This document shows positions 51,763-61,688 of a stretch of 64,000 bases of DNA, piece by piece. Both the position numbers and the translations under genes were made by a program. The stretch is from positions 3,162,001 to 3,226,000 of the forward strand of contig OZ244059.1 of NCBI GenBank assembly GCA_965215385.1, given 5' to 3'. Under the pieces are notes generated by a model. The model ran no database searches and was not told where the DNA came from. It saw only the letters and a list, made by a program, of their open reading frames with translations. Each line of letters opens with the position of its first letter. Positions within the stretch are counted from its first letter, which is position 1. The DNA is from JAPORY01 sp965215385 (GTDB lineage: Bacteria; Pseudomonadota; Alphaproteobacteria; Rhodobacterales; Rhodobacteraceae).

Positions 51763-51769
51763 GGGTAGT

Positions 51770-52081
51770 TCTCCAATTTGCCTAATGCTGCCAGCCTATC
51801 CTTCAGGCTTCGGAAAGTCAAGGCGAATTTCAAACTGAGCTACCGTCACCGCTAATGGCTTTCATCTAGCGTCTTGTTTTAGACTTTTTCGCGGAGTTGC
51901 GATCGCCGATCACACCTTCGGTGATTGCTTTGCAAAGACTTTTCGCAGGACAGATTGGTTCAGTCCCGAACCGGGTTCCGCACCTCAGCTTGAGTGTCTC
52001 GTCTTCTCGTGCAACTTCCAAGTCTTGAATGCAATGGAAAAACACGAAAGAGTTTAAATCTTGCTGTTTCAGCCCCCGCCC
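51770..52081. other. gene-poor stretch, nothing recognised
   Basis: About 310 bases upstream of the poly-C gene; probably holds its promoter, but no clear site is seen. Confidence 0.4.
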
Positions 52082-52183
52082 CTGTTCGCACTTAATGGAT
52101 CAGTTTCATTGAAACCCGTCGGATGCCATGTCCTTGTCGGTCTCTTATCTGTTCGCACTTAATGGATCAGTTTCATTGAAACC
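52082..52183. repeat. two 35-base direct repeats 67 bases apart
   Basis: Copies at 52082-52116 and 52149-52183 (beginning CTGTTCGCACTTAATGG, ending CATTGAAACC) are identical and separated by 32 bases. On the minus strand one copy encodes GFNETDPLSANR at the end of a coiled-coil reading frame, and similarity reaches a few bases beyond the repeat with a one-base indel. A duplicated coding segment is therefore more likely than a CRISPR array; no cas gene is present. Confidence 0.8.
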
Positions 52184-52440
52184 GTCGATTAATTCGCGAT
52201 GTAAGTCAGAACTAGAGACCGCGATAGTGGTACATCCGACGATGACACCTAACGCCAGAAGTGGCGTCTTGTTGCCTTTTGCAACGGGGCACTTTGGATG
52301 CCTGTAAAGTATTTTCCAAGCGAGCCAGCCGGGTATTCATCGCTCCCGCCAAAACGCATTGACGTTTACCCAGTTCATAAAATTGAGTTGGTAATTTTTC
52401 TATACTCTCTTGTTTTTCAAGCTCTTGTCTTCGACCAATG
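52082..52440 (-). pseudogene. coiled-coil membrane protein remnant
   Basis: Reading leftward from about 52440, one frame gives a charged coil (GRRQELEKQESIEKL, then YELGKR and NTRLARLENTLQASK). Near 52285 it shifts to another frame that supplies a hydrophobic helix (TPLLALGVIVGCTTIAV) and SSDLHRELIDGFNETD, ending at a stop after the first 35-base repeat. No clean start exists. The coil-then-helix order resembles the small proteins at 16794 and 24029, though sequence similarity is loose. The remaining bases to 52729 show no gene. Confidence 0.4.
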
Positions 52441-52729
52441 GCAAAATTATGCCAGAATCTTTCGGTTCAGAGACTCCGTAATTCTGAAGCAAAAGGGATC
52501 AAACAAAGAGATCAAGCTGCGATCACCTGGTTGCCTTGAACTGCCTTTCGGGACTCGTTTAGTGTTGTCGATTTCAGATTTTCTTCTTTGTCGTATTCGG
52601 TCAGTTGCGCAGCGTCGACGTTCATCCTCAAATACTTGACTTGTTCAAGGAACTTGACGCAATATAGTTCCCATCGGCGCAGTGGAACGATGGACGACAA
52701 TCGAACCTGTGGCACGGGAGGACAGTATT

Positions 52730-54703
52730 TTGCCAATTTCCAAAATGGCGGCCAAGCAGTATTCGTCAATCCCAGCGTTGCTGCAGCGAAATGCCGATCA
52801 GTTCGGATCAAAACCAGCTTACCGCGAAAAAGAATTCGGCATTTGGCAAACTTGGAGTTGGGAAGAAACTCGCGACCAGGTCGAGGCACTCGCACTCGGT
52901 CTGCTGCAATTAGGTGTCAACCAAGACGACTTTGTTGCAATCATCGGCCGCAATCGACCGTCACTATATTGGTCAATGGTCGCCGTACAATCGGTGGGAA
53001 GCGTTCCAGTGCCCGTCTATCAAGACTCAGTCGCAGACGAAATGGCCTATGTCCTCAAGCATTGCCGTGCTCGCTTCGTCATCGCTGGGGATCAAGAACA
53101 AGTCGATAAAGTCCTTGAGGTTCAAAACCAACTTGATGATCTGCAGCATATCATTTATGTTGACCCTCGCGGATTGCGAAAATACGACCACACACACCTG
53201 CACGCATTCCGGCAGGTTCAAGACCAAGGTCGGGCGTCACGGGACGCAAATCTCGCCGCGCTCAATCACCGCCGAGCGGCACTCAATTCCGACAGTACCT
53301 GTGTTATGCTCTACACCTCAGGCACAACTGGAACGCCCAAAGGAGTCGTGCTGTCAAATCGAAATGTGATTGAGACGGCGAGAACATCATCTGAATTCGA
53401 CAATCTGCAACAAAGCGAAGACGCTCTGGCATATTTGCCGATGGCTTGGGTCGGCGATTTTGTGTTTTCAGTTGGGCAAGCCTACTGGACAGGATTTTGC
53501 GTCAATTGCCCAGAGAGTACCGATACCATGATGACCGACCTGCGCGAAATCGGTCCGACCTATTACTTCGCACCCCCGCGAATTTTTGAAACCCAATTAA
53601 CTCAGGTTATGATTCGGATGGCAGATGCCAGCCGAACCAAAAAATGGCTCTTTGATCAATTTATGGCCCACGCCCGCCGCTGGGGACCAGCGATACTCGA
53701 TGGCAAAGCCGTATCACTGTATAACCGCTGCTTATACGGGCTGGGAAACCTGCTAATCTACGGCCCACTCAAGAACGCCCTCGGCTTTTCCCGAATACGC
53801 GTAGGCTACACCGCTGGCGAAGCAATTGGCCCTGAGATATTTGACTTCTATCGATCTCTCGGAATCAATCTCAAGCAACTCTACGGACAAACCGAGGCAA
53901 CGGTTTTCATTACCGCCCAACCAGACGGCGAAGTTCGCTCCGATACCGTGGGCGTTAAGTGCGCTGGCGTCGAGTTAAAAATTGACGATCAGGGCGAAGT
54001 GCATTTTCGCTCACCTGGCGTGTTCGTCGAGTACTTCCGAAACCCGGATTCAACATTGAGTACGAAAGATCCTGAAGGTTGGGTGGCGACCGGCGACGCT
54101 GGATTTATTGAGCAGAATACCGGGCATTTGCGGATCATCGACCGCGCAAAAGATGTCGGAAAACTCGCCAGCGGCCAACTTTTTGCGCCAAAGTTCGTCG
54201 AAAACAAATTAAAATTCTATCCCAACATTCTCGAAGCGGTTCTTTTCGGAAATGGACGCTCCGAATGTACCGCGTTGATTAACATCGATCTTGCCGCCGT
54301 CGGAAATTGGGCCGAACGAAACAATATCGCCTACGCATCATATCAAGAATTGGCAGCGCATCCGAAAGTCATGAATATGGTGCAAAGCCACGTTGAGGAA
54401 GTTAATGTATCTCTCGCAGCCGATGAAAGGCTATCTGGATGTCAAATTGCGCGTTTCGTCGTCTTGCACAAAGAGCTCGACGCCGACGACGGTGAACTCA
54501 CCCGGACACGAAAAGTCAGACGGCGAATCATTGAGCAAAAATACAACGCTATCATTACGGCACTCTATAATGGGTCCAACTCAGTATACGCCGAAACTGA
54601 GGTCACTTACGAAGATGGTCGCAAAGGTACGATTAGTGCCACCCTCGAGATTCGCTCTATCGGAGTTGCGGATATTGCGGCTGCAAAGATTGCGGCCGAG
54701 TGA
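52730..54703 (+). CDS. AMP-forming acyl-CoA synthetase (long-chain/aryl type)
   Basis: About 657 residues from the TTG at 52730, which has GGGAGGA eight bases upstream; ATG at 52745 is the alternative. The ATP motif is MLYTSGTTGTPKGVVLS, then LKQLYGQTEATVF, GWVATGDAGF and IIDRAKDVGKLASGQLFAP. The large size and the insert after the TGD motif fit the fatty-acyl/aryl CoA ligases that lead ABC transporter clusters of the branched-chain type. It likely activates the acid brought in by the adjacent transporter. livG follows after about 110 bases. Confidence 0.88.
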   Translation: MPISKMAAKQYSSIPALLQRNADQFGSKPAYREKEFGIWQTWSWEETRDQVEALALGLLQLGVNQDDFVAIIGRNRPSLYWSMVAVQSVGSVPVPVYQDSVADEMAYVLKHCRARFVIAGDQEQVDKVLEVQNQLDDLQHIIYVDPRGLRKYDHTHLHAFRQVQDQGRASRDANLAALNHRRAALNSDSTCVMLYTSGTTGTPKGVVLSNRNVIETARTSSEFDNLQQSEDALAYLPMAWVGDFVFSVGQAYWTGFCVNCPESTDTMMTDLREIGPTYYFAPPRIFETQLTQVMIRMADASRTKKWLFDQFMAHARRWGPAILDGKAVSLYNRCLYGLGNLLIYGPLKNALGFSRIRVGYTAGEAIGPEIFDFYRSLGINLKQLYGQTEATVFITAQPDGEVRSDTVGVKCAGVELKIDDQGEVHFRSPGVFVEYFRNPDSTLSTKDPEGWVATGDAGFIEQNTGHLRIIDRAKDVGKLASGQLFAPKFVENKLKFYPNILEAVLFGNGRSECTALINIDLAAVGNWAERNNIAYASYQELAAHPKVMNMVQSHVEEVNVSLAADERLSGCQIARFVVLHKELDADDGELTRTRKVRRRIIEQKYNAIITALYNGSNSVYAETEVTYEDGRKGTISATLEIRSIGVADIAAAKIAAE

Positions 54704-54816
54704 AACCATTGGCACCAGATCACGAAATAATCCGATATATTGGTTGCAATGGCGGCAGGCACGACCGAAGGCAATCATATTTGGTCGGCGGCCTTGACCG
54801 ATTGACGTGATTGTTC

Positions 54817-55629
54817 ATGCAAGCGGCAGTTCAAACATCCAACGCTCAGCGTGAAATTGGCGAGGTGGTGATGGAGATGAAACACATCACCCTTCGCTTC
54901 GGTGGGGTCGTTGCGATCAAAGACATTTCCTTTGATATTCGCGCTGGTGAAATTCGCGCCATTATCGGACCAAACGGTGCCGGCAAATCGTCAATGCTCA
55001 ACGTTATTTCGGGCTTCTATCACCCGCAAGAGGGCGAAATTTGGTTTAACGGACAAAAACGGCCTGCGATGCGACCGTACCAAGTGGCTCGTCAAGGTAT
55101 CGCAAGAACCTTCCAAAATATCGCCTTGTTTGAGGGCATGACCGTATTGGATAACGTCATGACTGGCCGATTGACCCACATGAACGCACGCTTGGTCTGG
55201 CAAGCGATTTGGCGGGGACGAGCCGAACGTGAAGAAATTCAAAATCGAGAACTGGCAGAACGAGTGATCGACTTTCTCGAAATCCAGCACATTCGCAAAA
55301 CCCCGGTAGCCCGCCTTCCATATGGGTTAAAGAAGCGGGTCGAACTTGCACGAGCCTTGGTCTCAGAGCCGACTCTGCTGCTGTTGGATGAACCGATGGC
55401 GGGAATGAATGTTGAGGAAAAAGAGGACATGTCACGCTTCATCCTTGATGTGAACGATGAGTTTGGTACCACAATAGCTTTGATCGAACATGATATGGGC
55501 GTCGTCATGGACTTAAGTGACCGCGTGGTGGTCATGGATTACGGTCGGAAGATTGGAGATGGCGTCCCGAGCGAAGTACGAAACAATCAAGACGTCATTG
55601 ATGCCTACCTCGGAATCAGTCATGACTAA
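54817..55629 (+). CDS. livG: branched-chain-type ABC transporter, ATP-binding protein LivG
   Basis: 270 residues from the ATG at 54817 (a TTG two codons earlier is possible). Walker A GPNGAGKSS, the family's RTFQNIALFEGMTVLDNV, a signature region ARLPYGLKKRVELARAL in place of LSGGQ, Walker B LLLLDEPMAGMN and H-loop IEHDMGVVM are present. The altered signature is known in LivG-like proteins of aromatic-acid clusters. It pairs with LivF to power LivHM. Confidence 0.92.
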   Translation: MQAAVQTSNAQREIGEVVMEMKHITLRFGGVVAIKDISFDIRAGEIRAIIGPNGAGKSSMLNVISGFYHPQEGEIWFNGQKRPAMRPYQVARQGIARTFQNIALFEGMTVLDNVMTGRLTHMNARLVWQAIWRGRAEREEIQNRELAERVIDFLEIQHIRKTPVARLPYGLKKRVELARALVSEPTLLLLDEPMAGMNVEEKEDMSRFILDVNDEFGTTIALIEHDMGVVMDLSDRVVVMDYGRKIGDGVPSEVRNNQDVIDAYLGISHD

Positions 55630-55658
55630 CCCGATGTTGGGGAGAGGGTAAACCAGCT

Positions 55659-56663
55659 ATGCCTGAGCAACTGCTGTTTGGCACTGAGGTTTTCTTGAAC
55701 GGCCTTATGGCGGGGGTAATGTACGCTCTCGTCGCCTTAGGCTTCGTGCTCATTTTCAAAGCCAGCGGTATTTTTAACTTTGCGCAAGGGGTGATGGCAT
55801 TGTTTGCGGCCATGACTTTTGTCGGCATTCAAGACGGGCAAGTCCCGTTTGCTCACCTAATCAATGCGATCTTTGGCAGCAAAATTCATCACTTTGGCTG
55901 GGAACTACACTCTCTCGCTGCCATTTTCCTCACCAGTCTGGTCATGATTTTTATGGCCTGGGCCGTGCAGCGATTTATTTTTCAACACTTGGTTGGACAA
56001 GAGCCGATCATCCTGTTTATGGCGACGATTGGCCTCGCGTACTTCCTTGAGGGTGTCGCTGACCTCATGTGGGGTGCTGAGATCAAAACTCTCGACGTTT
56101 GCCTGACTGACAATACCTGTCTGCCGCAGGGCATCAACCAACTTGTTGATGCAACGACGTATGATTGGTTTGGATACGGATTTTTCATCGACAATCTTGA
56201 TATTTCAGCAACGATTGTGGCCATTATCCTCGTGACAGTGCTGATCATTTTCTCCCAATATACCAAACAAGGACGTGCCATGCGAGCTGTCGCTGATGAC
56301 CATCAAGCGGCCTTGAGCGTGGGTATTTCACTAAACTATATTTGGATATTGGTCTGGTCCGTGGCCGGTTTTGTCGCATTAGTTGCGGGCATCCTGTGGG
56401 GCGCGAAGTCGGGGGTGCAGTTCTCACTATCTCTAATTGCACTCAAAGCATTGCCGGTGCTCATGTTAGGGGGATTTACTTCAATTCCTGGTGCGATTGT
56501 TGGTGGGCTTATAATTGGCGTCGGCGAGAAACTTTTTGAATTTATCGTTGGCCCGATGATTGGCGGCGCAACCGAGAATTGGTTTGCCTACGTTCTCGCC
56601 TTGTTGTTCTTAGTTTTTCGTCCGCAAGGATTGTTTGGGGAGAAAATCATTGAACGGGTTTAG
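55659..56663 (+). CDS. livH: branched-chain-type ABC transporter, permease LivH
   Basis: 334 residues with about eight membrane helices. The opening FLNGLMAGVMYALVALGFVL and FNFAQGVMALFAAM are diagnostic of LivH, as is the cytoplasmic RAMRAVADDHQAALSVGI coupling loop. A roughly 35-residue periplasmic insert with two cysteines (LDVCLTDNTCLPQG) is seen in members from aromatic-acid clusters. It forms the membrane channel with LivM. GGGGAGAGG lies before the start. Confidence 0.93.
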   Translation: MPEQLLFGTEVFLNGLMAGVMYALVALGFVLIFKASGIFNFAQGVMALFAAMTFVGIQDGQVPFAHLINAIFGSKIHHFGWELHSLAAIFLTSLVMIFMAWAVQRFIFQHLVGQEPIILFMATIGLAYFLEGVADLMWGAEIKTLDVCLTDNTCLPQGINQLVDATTYDWFGYGFFIDNLDISATIVAIILVTVLIIFSQYTKQGRAMRAVADDHQAALSVGISLNYIWILVWSVAGFVALVAGILWGAKSGVQFSLSLIALKALPVLMLGGFTSIPGAIVGGLIIGVGEKLFEFIVGPMIGGATENWFAYVLALLFLVFRPQGLFGEKIIERV

Positions 56664-56960
56664 GACGGAGCGGTGCGGCGTCAGCAAGTTTCGGTCCGCG
56701 ATTGCTCAACTAACGGGCACAGTTCTTGTTCGCCTTGCGAAGTTATCACCCAATTTGCGCAACCGACGTGTCGCCATCAGGATAACGATTAGGGTATGTA
56801 GGCCCACCGTGCGAAGCCGATCCATCATAGCTGAGAGACCCGCACCAAGATCACAAAGACTCGGTGCTGTTGGTCAGCCCTGCCAAAGTGCCGGGAGCAC
56901 TAGCTATGGGCACGAAACCATCACCAAGCCCAATACCATTTCAAACTTTCAATAGAGTGC
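56664..56960. other. spacer between livH and livM, nothing recognised
   Basis: About 300 bases, unusually long inside such an operon. A forward frame crosses it but its translation has no family and is rich in Arg and Ser, as expected from a non-coding frame. Confidence 0.5.
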
Positions 56961-58043
56961 GTGATTATGTTCTATCGTGAAGCCGGCGACTTCAAGACCT
57001 CTTATGTGAGCGATAATCAGACCTTCCCAATCGCGTTTGATCGGTACTGTTATTTCGTGATCCTATTCATCGCTGTTGGGGTCTTACCATTTGTCGTGAA
57101 CGATTATCTCGTTAGCGCGATATTGGCCCCATTCTTCATCTACTCAATCGCAGCAATTGGATTAAATATTTTAACTGGGTATTGTGGGCAGGTTTCGCTT
57201 GGAACCGGCGGATTTATGGCAGTAGGGGCGTATTCGTGCTACAAGCTCATGACTGCCTTTCCGGAAGTTTCTATTCTTTTTCATGTTGTCATCGCGGGCG
57301 GGATTACGGCGGTAGTCGGGGCGATCTTTGGTCTCCCCAGTCTGCGGATTAAGGGCTTCTACCTCGCTGTAGCGACGTTGGCCGCACAATTTTTCTTGGT
57401 TTGGCTTTTTAATAAAGTCTCGTGGTTTTATAATTACTCGGCATCTGGTCAAATCAGTGCGCCCGAGCGCACGGTGCTAAGCGTTCCAGTCACGGGTCCG
57501 AATGTCGAACCCTGGGCCATGTATTTGATTTGTTTTGCCTTTGCTTTCCTCTCGGCGGTCCTCGCCCGCAACTTAACACGGGGCTCGCTTGGCCGAACTT
57601 GGATGGCCATTCGTGATATGGATATTGCCGCAGAAATCATCGGCGTAAATCCGCTGAGAGCGAAGTTGACCGCCTTTGCGATCAGTTCTTTTTTTGTCGG
57701 CGTCTCGGGGGCTTTGTTTTTTGCCGTCTATCTCGGCGCCGCCGAGGCCGGGGATTCATTCGGTATTCAAAAGTCATTCATTGTATTGTTTATGATCATC
57801 ATCGGTGGACTTGGATCAATCTTTGGATCTTTTGCGGGGGCCGCCTTGCTGGTCGTATTACCCGTGTTCTTAAAGTTGCTTGGCGTTGATTTAATGGGTT
57901 GGCCAACCGACCTCGTTGCCCACATTCAACTAGTGATTGTTGGTTTCTTGATTATTCTTTTCTTGGTGCTTGAGCCCCATGGTCTTGCACAACTATGGCG
58001 CTTGGGCAAAGAAAAGTTAAGGTTGTGGCCGTTTCCGCATTAG
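56961..58043 (+). CDS. livM: branched-chain-type ABC transporter, permease LivM
   Basis: 360 residues from the GTG at 56961 (ATG at 56967 also fits). About ten helices. Diagnostic segments are AIGLNILTGYCGQVSLGTGG, GIFGLPSLRIKGFYLA-like AIFGLPSLRIKGFYLAVATL, and the coupling loop AIRDMDIAAEIIGVNP. It pairs with LivH. The binding-protein gene starts 84 bases downstream. Confidence 0.93.
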   Translation: MIMFYREAGDFKTSYVSDNQTFPIAFDRYCYFVILFIAVGVLPFVVNDYLVSAILAPFFIYSIAAIGLNILTGYCGQVSLGTGGFMAVGAYSCYKLMTAFPEVSILFHVVIAGGITAVVGAIFGLPSLRIKGFYLAVATLAAQFFLVWLFNKVSWFYNYSASGQISAPERTVLSVPVTGPNVEPWAMYLICFAFAFLSAVLARNLTRGSLGRTWMAIRDMDIAAEIIGVNPLRAKLTAFAISSFFVGVSGALFFAVYLGAAEAGDSFGIQKSFIVLFMIIIGGLGSIFGSFAGAALLVVLPVFLKLLGVDLMGWPTDLVAHIQLVIVGFLIILFLVLEPHGLAQLWRLGKEKLRLWPFPH

Positions 58044-58126
58044 GCGGTCGGTTGCCGGGCTTTTGTGATGCCCAAACGAGCCTCATTGTGGGGCGTATTG
58101 TTAAGATTTATCGGAGGAGTAAACTC

Positions 58127-59407
58127 ATGAAGAAACTTATTCTGATAACAACAGCAGCGTTGTTTAGCGGGACCGTCGCGATGGCGGATCTCGTTTTTCC
58201 GTCGCTCAGTTATCGAACTGGACCCTATGCCGCCGGCGGCGCCCCGTTTGCAGACGGATATGCCGATTACTTCACGCTGATTAATGAGCGTGATGGTGGT
58301 ATTGGCGGCGTGAAAGCCCGAGTCATTGAATGTGAAACTGCTTACAACACTGAAAAAGGGGTTGAATGCTACGAGGCAACAAAAGGGGAAGGTGCTCTCG
58401 TCTATCAACCGCTATCGACCGGTATCACCTATCAGTTGATCCCACGCGCCTCAGCAGATGGCATCCCCGTTCACTCGGCGGGATATGGACGAACATCGGC
58501 GGTGAACGGCAAGGTGTTCGAATGGATATTCAACTATCCAACCAATTACTGGAATGGAGCCTCCATAGCCGTAAAGCACATTTTAGAGTTGAACGGTGGT
58601 GAGGTCTCCGACAAGAAAATTGCCTTGCTCTACCACAACAGTGCCTACGGCAAAGAGCCGATTCCGACCTTGCAGGCGCTGTCAGAGAAACACGGTTTTG
58701 GATTGGAAACCATTGCCATTGATCATCCAGGACAAGAGCAAAAGTCACAATGGTTGCAAATTCGTCGCGAGCAACCAGACTACGTTCTTTTCTGGGGCTG
58801 GGGAATTATGAACCAAGTGGCACTGCAAGAGGCAATCAATATCCGTTATCCGATGGAGAATTTCATCGGAATTTGGTGGTCCGGTGCGGAGATTGACGTG
58901 GTACCGGCGGGTGCCGGTGCCAATGGCTATAAGTCACTGCAGTTTCACAACGTGGGCTCAGACTTCCCGTTGTTTGATGATATCGAAGAATATGTCGTTA
59001 AGCGCGGTCTGGCGGCGGGCGCTGGGGATCAAATCGGTACTGTCTTGTACAATCGTGGTATTTACTCAGCGATGCTCGCGGTCGAGGCGGCCCGCACCGC
59101 CCAAGAGATACACGGCGTTGCTGATATCACCGCCAGCATGATGCGTGACGGCATGGAAGCCTTATCGATGACAGCAGATCGCCTAGTAAGTCTCGGACTG
59201 CCTAATTTTGGGCCAACGTTTCAGGTGACCTGCGAAAACCATGGCGGTGAGGGATTAGGAGCGATTGCGCAATGGGATGCAAATGCTCAGACGTGGTCAT
59301 TGATTACGGATTTTATTGCTCCCGACCTTGACGTGATTCAGCCATTGGTTGCGGCCGACTCAATGGCGTATGCAGCAGAAAACAATATCGAGTTACGCTG
59401 CAACTAG
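58127..59407 (+). CDS. ABC transporter periplasmic binding protein (LivJ/K-like, aromatic or organic acid type)
   Basis: 426 residues from the ATG at 58127, with CGGAGGAG upstream; a longer frame into livM is rejected. The signal peptide ends near VAMADLV. The type I binding fold shows YRTGPYAAGGAPFADGYADY at the start, YHNSAYGKEP and LFWGWGIMNQVALQEA. The longer body and GWG segment fit the group found with acyl-CoA ligases, not classical leucine binders, so the ligand is likely an organic or aromatic acid. Confidence 0.87.
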   Translation: MKKLILITTAALFSGTVAMADLVFPSLSYRTGPYAAGGAPFADGYADYFTLINERDGGIGGVKARVIECETAYNTEKGVECYEATKGEGALVYQPLSTGITYQLIPRASADGIPVHSAGYGRTSAVNGKVFEWIFNYPTNYWNGASIAVKHILELNGGEVSDKKIALLYHNSAYGKEPIPTLQALSEKHGFGLETIAIDHPGQEQKSQWLQIRREQPDYVLFWGWGIMNQVALQEAINIRYPMENFIGIWWSGAEIDVVPAGAGANGYKSLQFHNVGSDFPLFDDIEEYVVKRGLAAGAGDQIGTVLYNRGIYSAMLAVEAARTAQEIHGVADITASMMRDGMEALSMTADRLVSLGLPNFGPTFQVTCENHGGEGLGAIAQWDANAQTWSLITDFIAPDLDVIQPLVAADSMAYAAENNIELRCN

Positions 59408-59476
59408 TCTTATGGGGGCGTGTGACCGCTGGGGTTCTAGCGGTCACACTCTTTATCAGGCTGTGGGATTGCCAAT

Positions 59477-60313
59477 ATGCACGAAGTCAATGAGCGTACC
59501 GACCTTGGGGCTGAGGCACTTCTTGAGGTTAACAACATTGAAGTCATTTACAATCACGTGATCCTCGTCTTGAAGGGAGTATCGCTCACTGTTCCTCGGG
59601 GCGGAATCATCGCGCTGCTGGGTGGTAACGGTGCTGGTAAAACCACCACGTTGAAGGCGATCTCCAATCTGCTCCATTCCGAGCGCGGCGAAGTCACAAA
59701 AGGTACGATAAGCTATCGCGGCCAATCGATTCATCAGTCGGACCCCTCAGAACTGGTGAAGAATGGCGTCATTCAGGTCATGGAGGGGCGTCACTGCTTT
59801 GAGCATCTGACGGTTGAAGAAAATTTACTGACGGGCGCCTATACGCGTCGTGAAAGCGGTGGCGCGATACAAGATCACTTGGAGCTCGTGTATTCCTATT
59901 TCCCGCGACTCAAGGAGCGTAGAAAAAGTCAAGCCGGTTATACGTCCGGCGGGGAACAACAAATGACCGCAATTGGGCGGGCGATGATGTCTAGGCCTGA
60001 GACTATTCTGCTTGATGAACCGTCAATGGGGCTTGCACCGCAGTTAGTCGAGGAGATTTTTGAAATCGTAAAAGGTCTAAACGAGAAGGAAGGCGTGACT
60101 TTTCTGCTCGCTGAGCAAAACACTAATGTTGCCCTTCGATTTGCCCACTATGGGTACATACTGGAATCGGGACGTGTCGTCATGGATGGACCCGCAACGG
60201 CGTTGCAAGAAAACCCCGACGTCAAAGAGTTTTATCTCGGTATGTCCGAGGAAGGGAGAAAATCCTTTCGTGATGTGCGTTCCTATCGTCGTCGGAAGCG
60301 ATGGTTAAGCTAA
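59477..60313 (+). CDS. livF: branched-chain-type ABC transporter, ATP-binding protein LivF
   Basis: 278 residues. Walker A GGNGAGKTT, QVMEGRHCFEHLTVEENL, signature YTSGGEQQMTAIGRAMM and Walker B ILLDEPSMGLAP are present. The ERGEVTKGTISYRG insert after Walker A and the C-terminal FYLGMSEEGRKSFRDVRSYR extension match LivF proteins from phenylacetate or benzoate-type clusters. It works with LivG. The PaaK-type gene follows after four bases. Confidence 0.92.
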   Translation: MHEVNERTDLGAEALLEVNNIEVIYNHVILVLKGVSLTVPRGGIIALLGGNGAGKTTTLKAISNLLHSERGEVTKGTISYRGQSIHQSDPSELVKNGVIQVMEGRHCFEHLTVEENLLTGAYTRRESGGAIQDHLELVYSYFPRLKERRKSQAGYTSGGEQQMTAIGRAMMSRPETILLDEPSMGLAPQLVEEIFEIVKGLNEKEGVTFLLAEQNTNVALRFAHYGYILESGRVVMDGPATALQENPDVKEFYLGMSEEGRKSFRDVRSYRRRKRWLS

Positions 60314-60317
60314 ATCG

Positions 60318-61577
60318 ATGATGAAGGAACGAAAAGTGAGCGATGAAATCGTGCACGACAGATACTTCGACAGGTTGGAGATTCAAACGGCGAATGAGCG
60401 GGCTGCAAGGCTAGCCCAGCTACTTCCTCAGCAAATCGAACGAGCGCGGCGACTTGCCGGTTACCAAGATCATCTGGGAAATGTTGATGCCGTGCAAATT
60501 ACAGATAGAGCCAGTTTGAGCGGTATTCCGGTTCTTCGAAAATCGCAATTGACTGCATCGCAGAAGCAAGAGCCACCGTTCGGCGGGTTTGCAAACAAAC
60601 CAATGAATGCGTTTGATTATTTTTTTCAGTCACCAGGGCCAATTTACGAACCGGGCTCAAGGGGTGAGGACTGGTGGCGTGTCGGTCGATTTCTGCACGC
60701 GGTGGGGATCGGCGCCGGTGACGTTGTGCAAAACTGCTTCGGTTATCATCTGACACCAGCAGGATTTATTTTCGAATCGGGTGCGAGGGCCGTTGGCGCA
60801 ACGGTACTGCCGGCTGGCACCGGCCAGACCGAATTACAGGTGCTCGCTGCCGATCATCTTAAAACGACGGCTTACGCGGGAACGCCAGATTTCTTGAAGG
60901 TAATTCTCGATAAAGCTGATAGCATGAATGTAAAGTTGTCGATTACGAAGGCGGCGGTCAGCGGCGGTGCGTTGCTCGCGCCAATTCGTCAATATTATTT
61001 GGACCGAGGTATTTTTTGTTTGCAAACCTACGCAACGGCGGACTTGGGAAACATTGCTTTTGAGAGCACTCTGGACAGCGGATTAATCGTCGATGACGGC
61101 ATTATCGTTGAGATTGTCACGCCCGGTACTGGCGATCCCGTTGTCGACGGAGAGGTCGGAGAGGTGGTCGTGACCACCTTGAACCCCGATTATCCGCTTA
61201 TCCGATTTGCGACTGGCGATCTGAGTGCTGTCCTGCCGGGTGCCAGCCCGTGCGGAAGAACAAATATGCGCATCAAGGGTTGGATGGGGCGTGCTGATCA
61301 GGCGACAAAGATCAAGGGAATGTTTGTTCGACCCGAGCAAGTGGCGCAGTTGGTTGCCTCGGATCCGATGATTGAACGAGTTCGAGTGATAGCGAGGCGT
61401 GACGGCGCGATGGACGCGATGACGGTAAGAATTGAGACCAAAGGCGGGAACGCGACCGACTTCTCGACGGCCGTTGCTGAAATTCTAAAGATAAAAGGAG
61501 AAATTGAGATTGTAGAACCGGGCGGTTTGCCGCGAGACGGTCTCGTAATCGAAGATCAGCGTTCATATGACAACTAG
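60318..61577 (+). CDS. paaK: PaaK-family phenylacetate-CoA ligase-like enzyme
   Basis: 419 residues. The family order is seen: an N-terminal helical part, then IPVLRKSQL, the nucleotide-binding area around GVGAGDVVQNCFGYHLTPAG, the TAYAGTPDFLKVIL stretch, QTYATADLGNIAFES, PLIRFATGDLSAV, GRTNMRIKGWMGRADQATKI and the C-terminal FVRPEQVA domain. It joins an aryl acid to CoA with ATP. It is a few residues shorter than typical PaaK and the TYA-x-ADLG variant replaces the usual YG-x-SE motif, so the true substrate may differ from phenylacetate. Confidence 0.8.
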   Translation: MMKERKVSDEIVHDRYFDRLEIQTANERAARLAQLLPQQIERARRLAGYQDHLGNVDAVQITDRASLSGIPVLRKSQLTASQKQEPPFGGFANKPMNAFDYFFQSPGPIYEPGSRGEDWWRVGRFLHAVGIGAGDVVQNCFGYHLTPAGFIFESGARAVGATVLPAGTGQTELQVLAADHLKTTAYAGTPDFLKVILDKADSMNVKLSITKAAVSGGALLAPIRQYYLDRGIFCLQTYATADLGNIAFESTLDSGLIVDDGIIVEIVTPGTGDPVVDGEVGEVVVTTLNPDYPLIRFATGDLSAVLPGASPCGRTNMRIKGWMGRADQATKIKGMFVRPEQVAQLVASDPMIERVRVIARRDGAMDAMTVRIETKGGNATDFSTAVAEILKIKGEIEIVEPGGLPRDGLVIEDQRSYDN

Positions 61578-61663
61578 GCGATGAACCTTGAGAAATTTGG
61601 TGATCAGTCTGGATTCCCGTTCCGGCGAAAACTTTACTCAGTGCGAGATCAACGGCGTTCAAT

Positions 61664-61688
61664 CAGGGTCGATGTCCTTTCGACCCTG
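61664..61688 (+). terminator. strong hairpin after the liv/ligase operon
   Basis: CAGGGTCGA and TCGACCCTG form a perfect nine-pair stem with a seven-base loop, about 90 bases after the ligase stop. No T run follows, so it is either a weak terminator or an mRNA-end structure. The rest of 61578-61974 shows no gene. Confidence 0.4.

Noticed and set aside
52082..52183. Two-repeat CRISPR array (35-base repeats ending ATTGAAAC(C), 32-base spacer)
   Set aside because: Only two units, no cas genes, similarity runs past the repeat edge with an indel, and the repeat encodes GFNETDPLSANR in frame with a coiled-coil remnant, so a duplicated coding segment is more likely.
56635..56955. ORF in the livH-livM spacer
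   Set aside because: Starts inside livH in another frame, Arg/Ser-rich translation, no recognisable domain.
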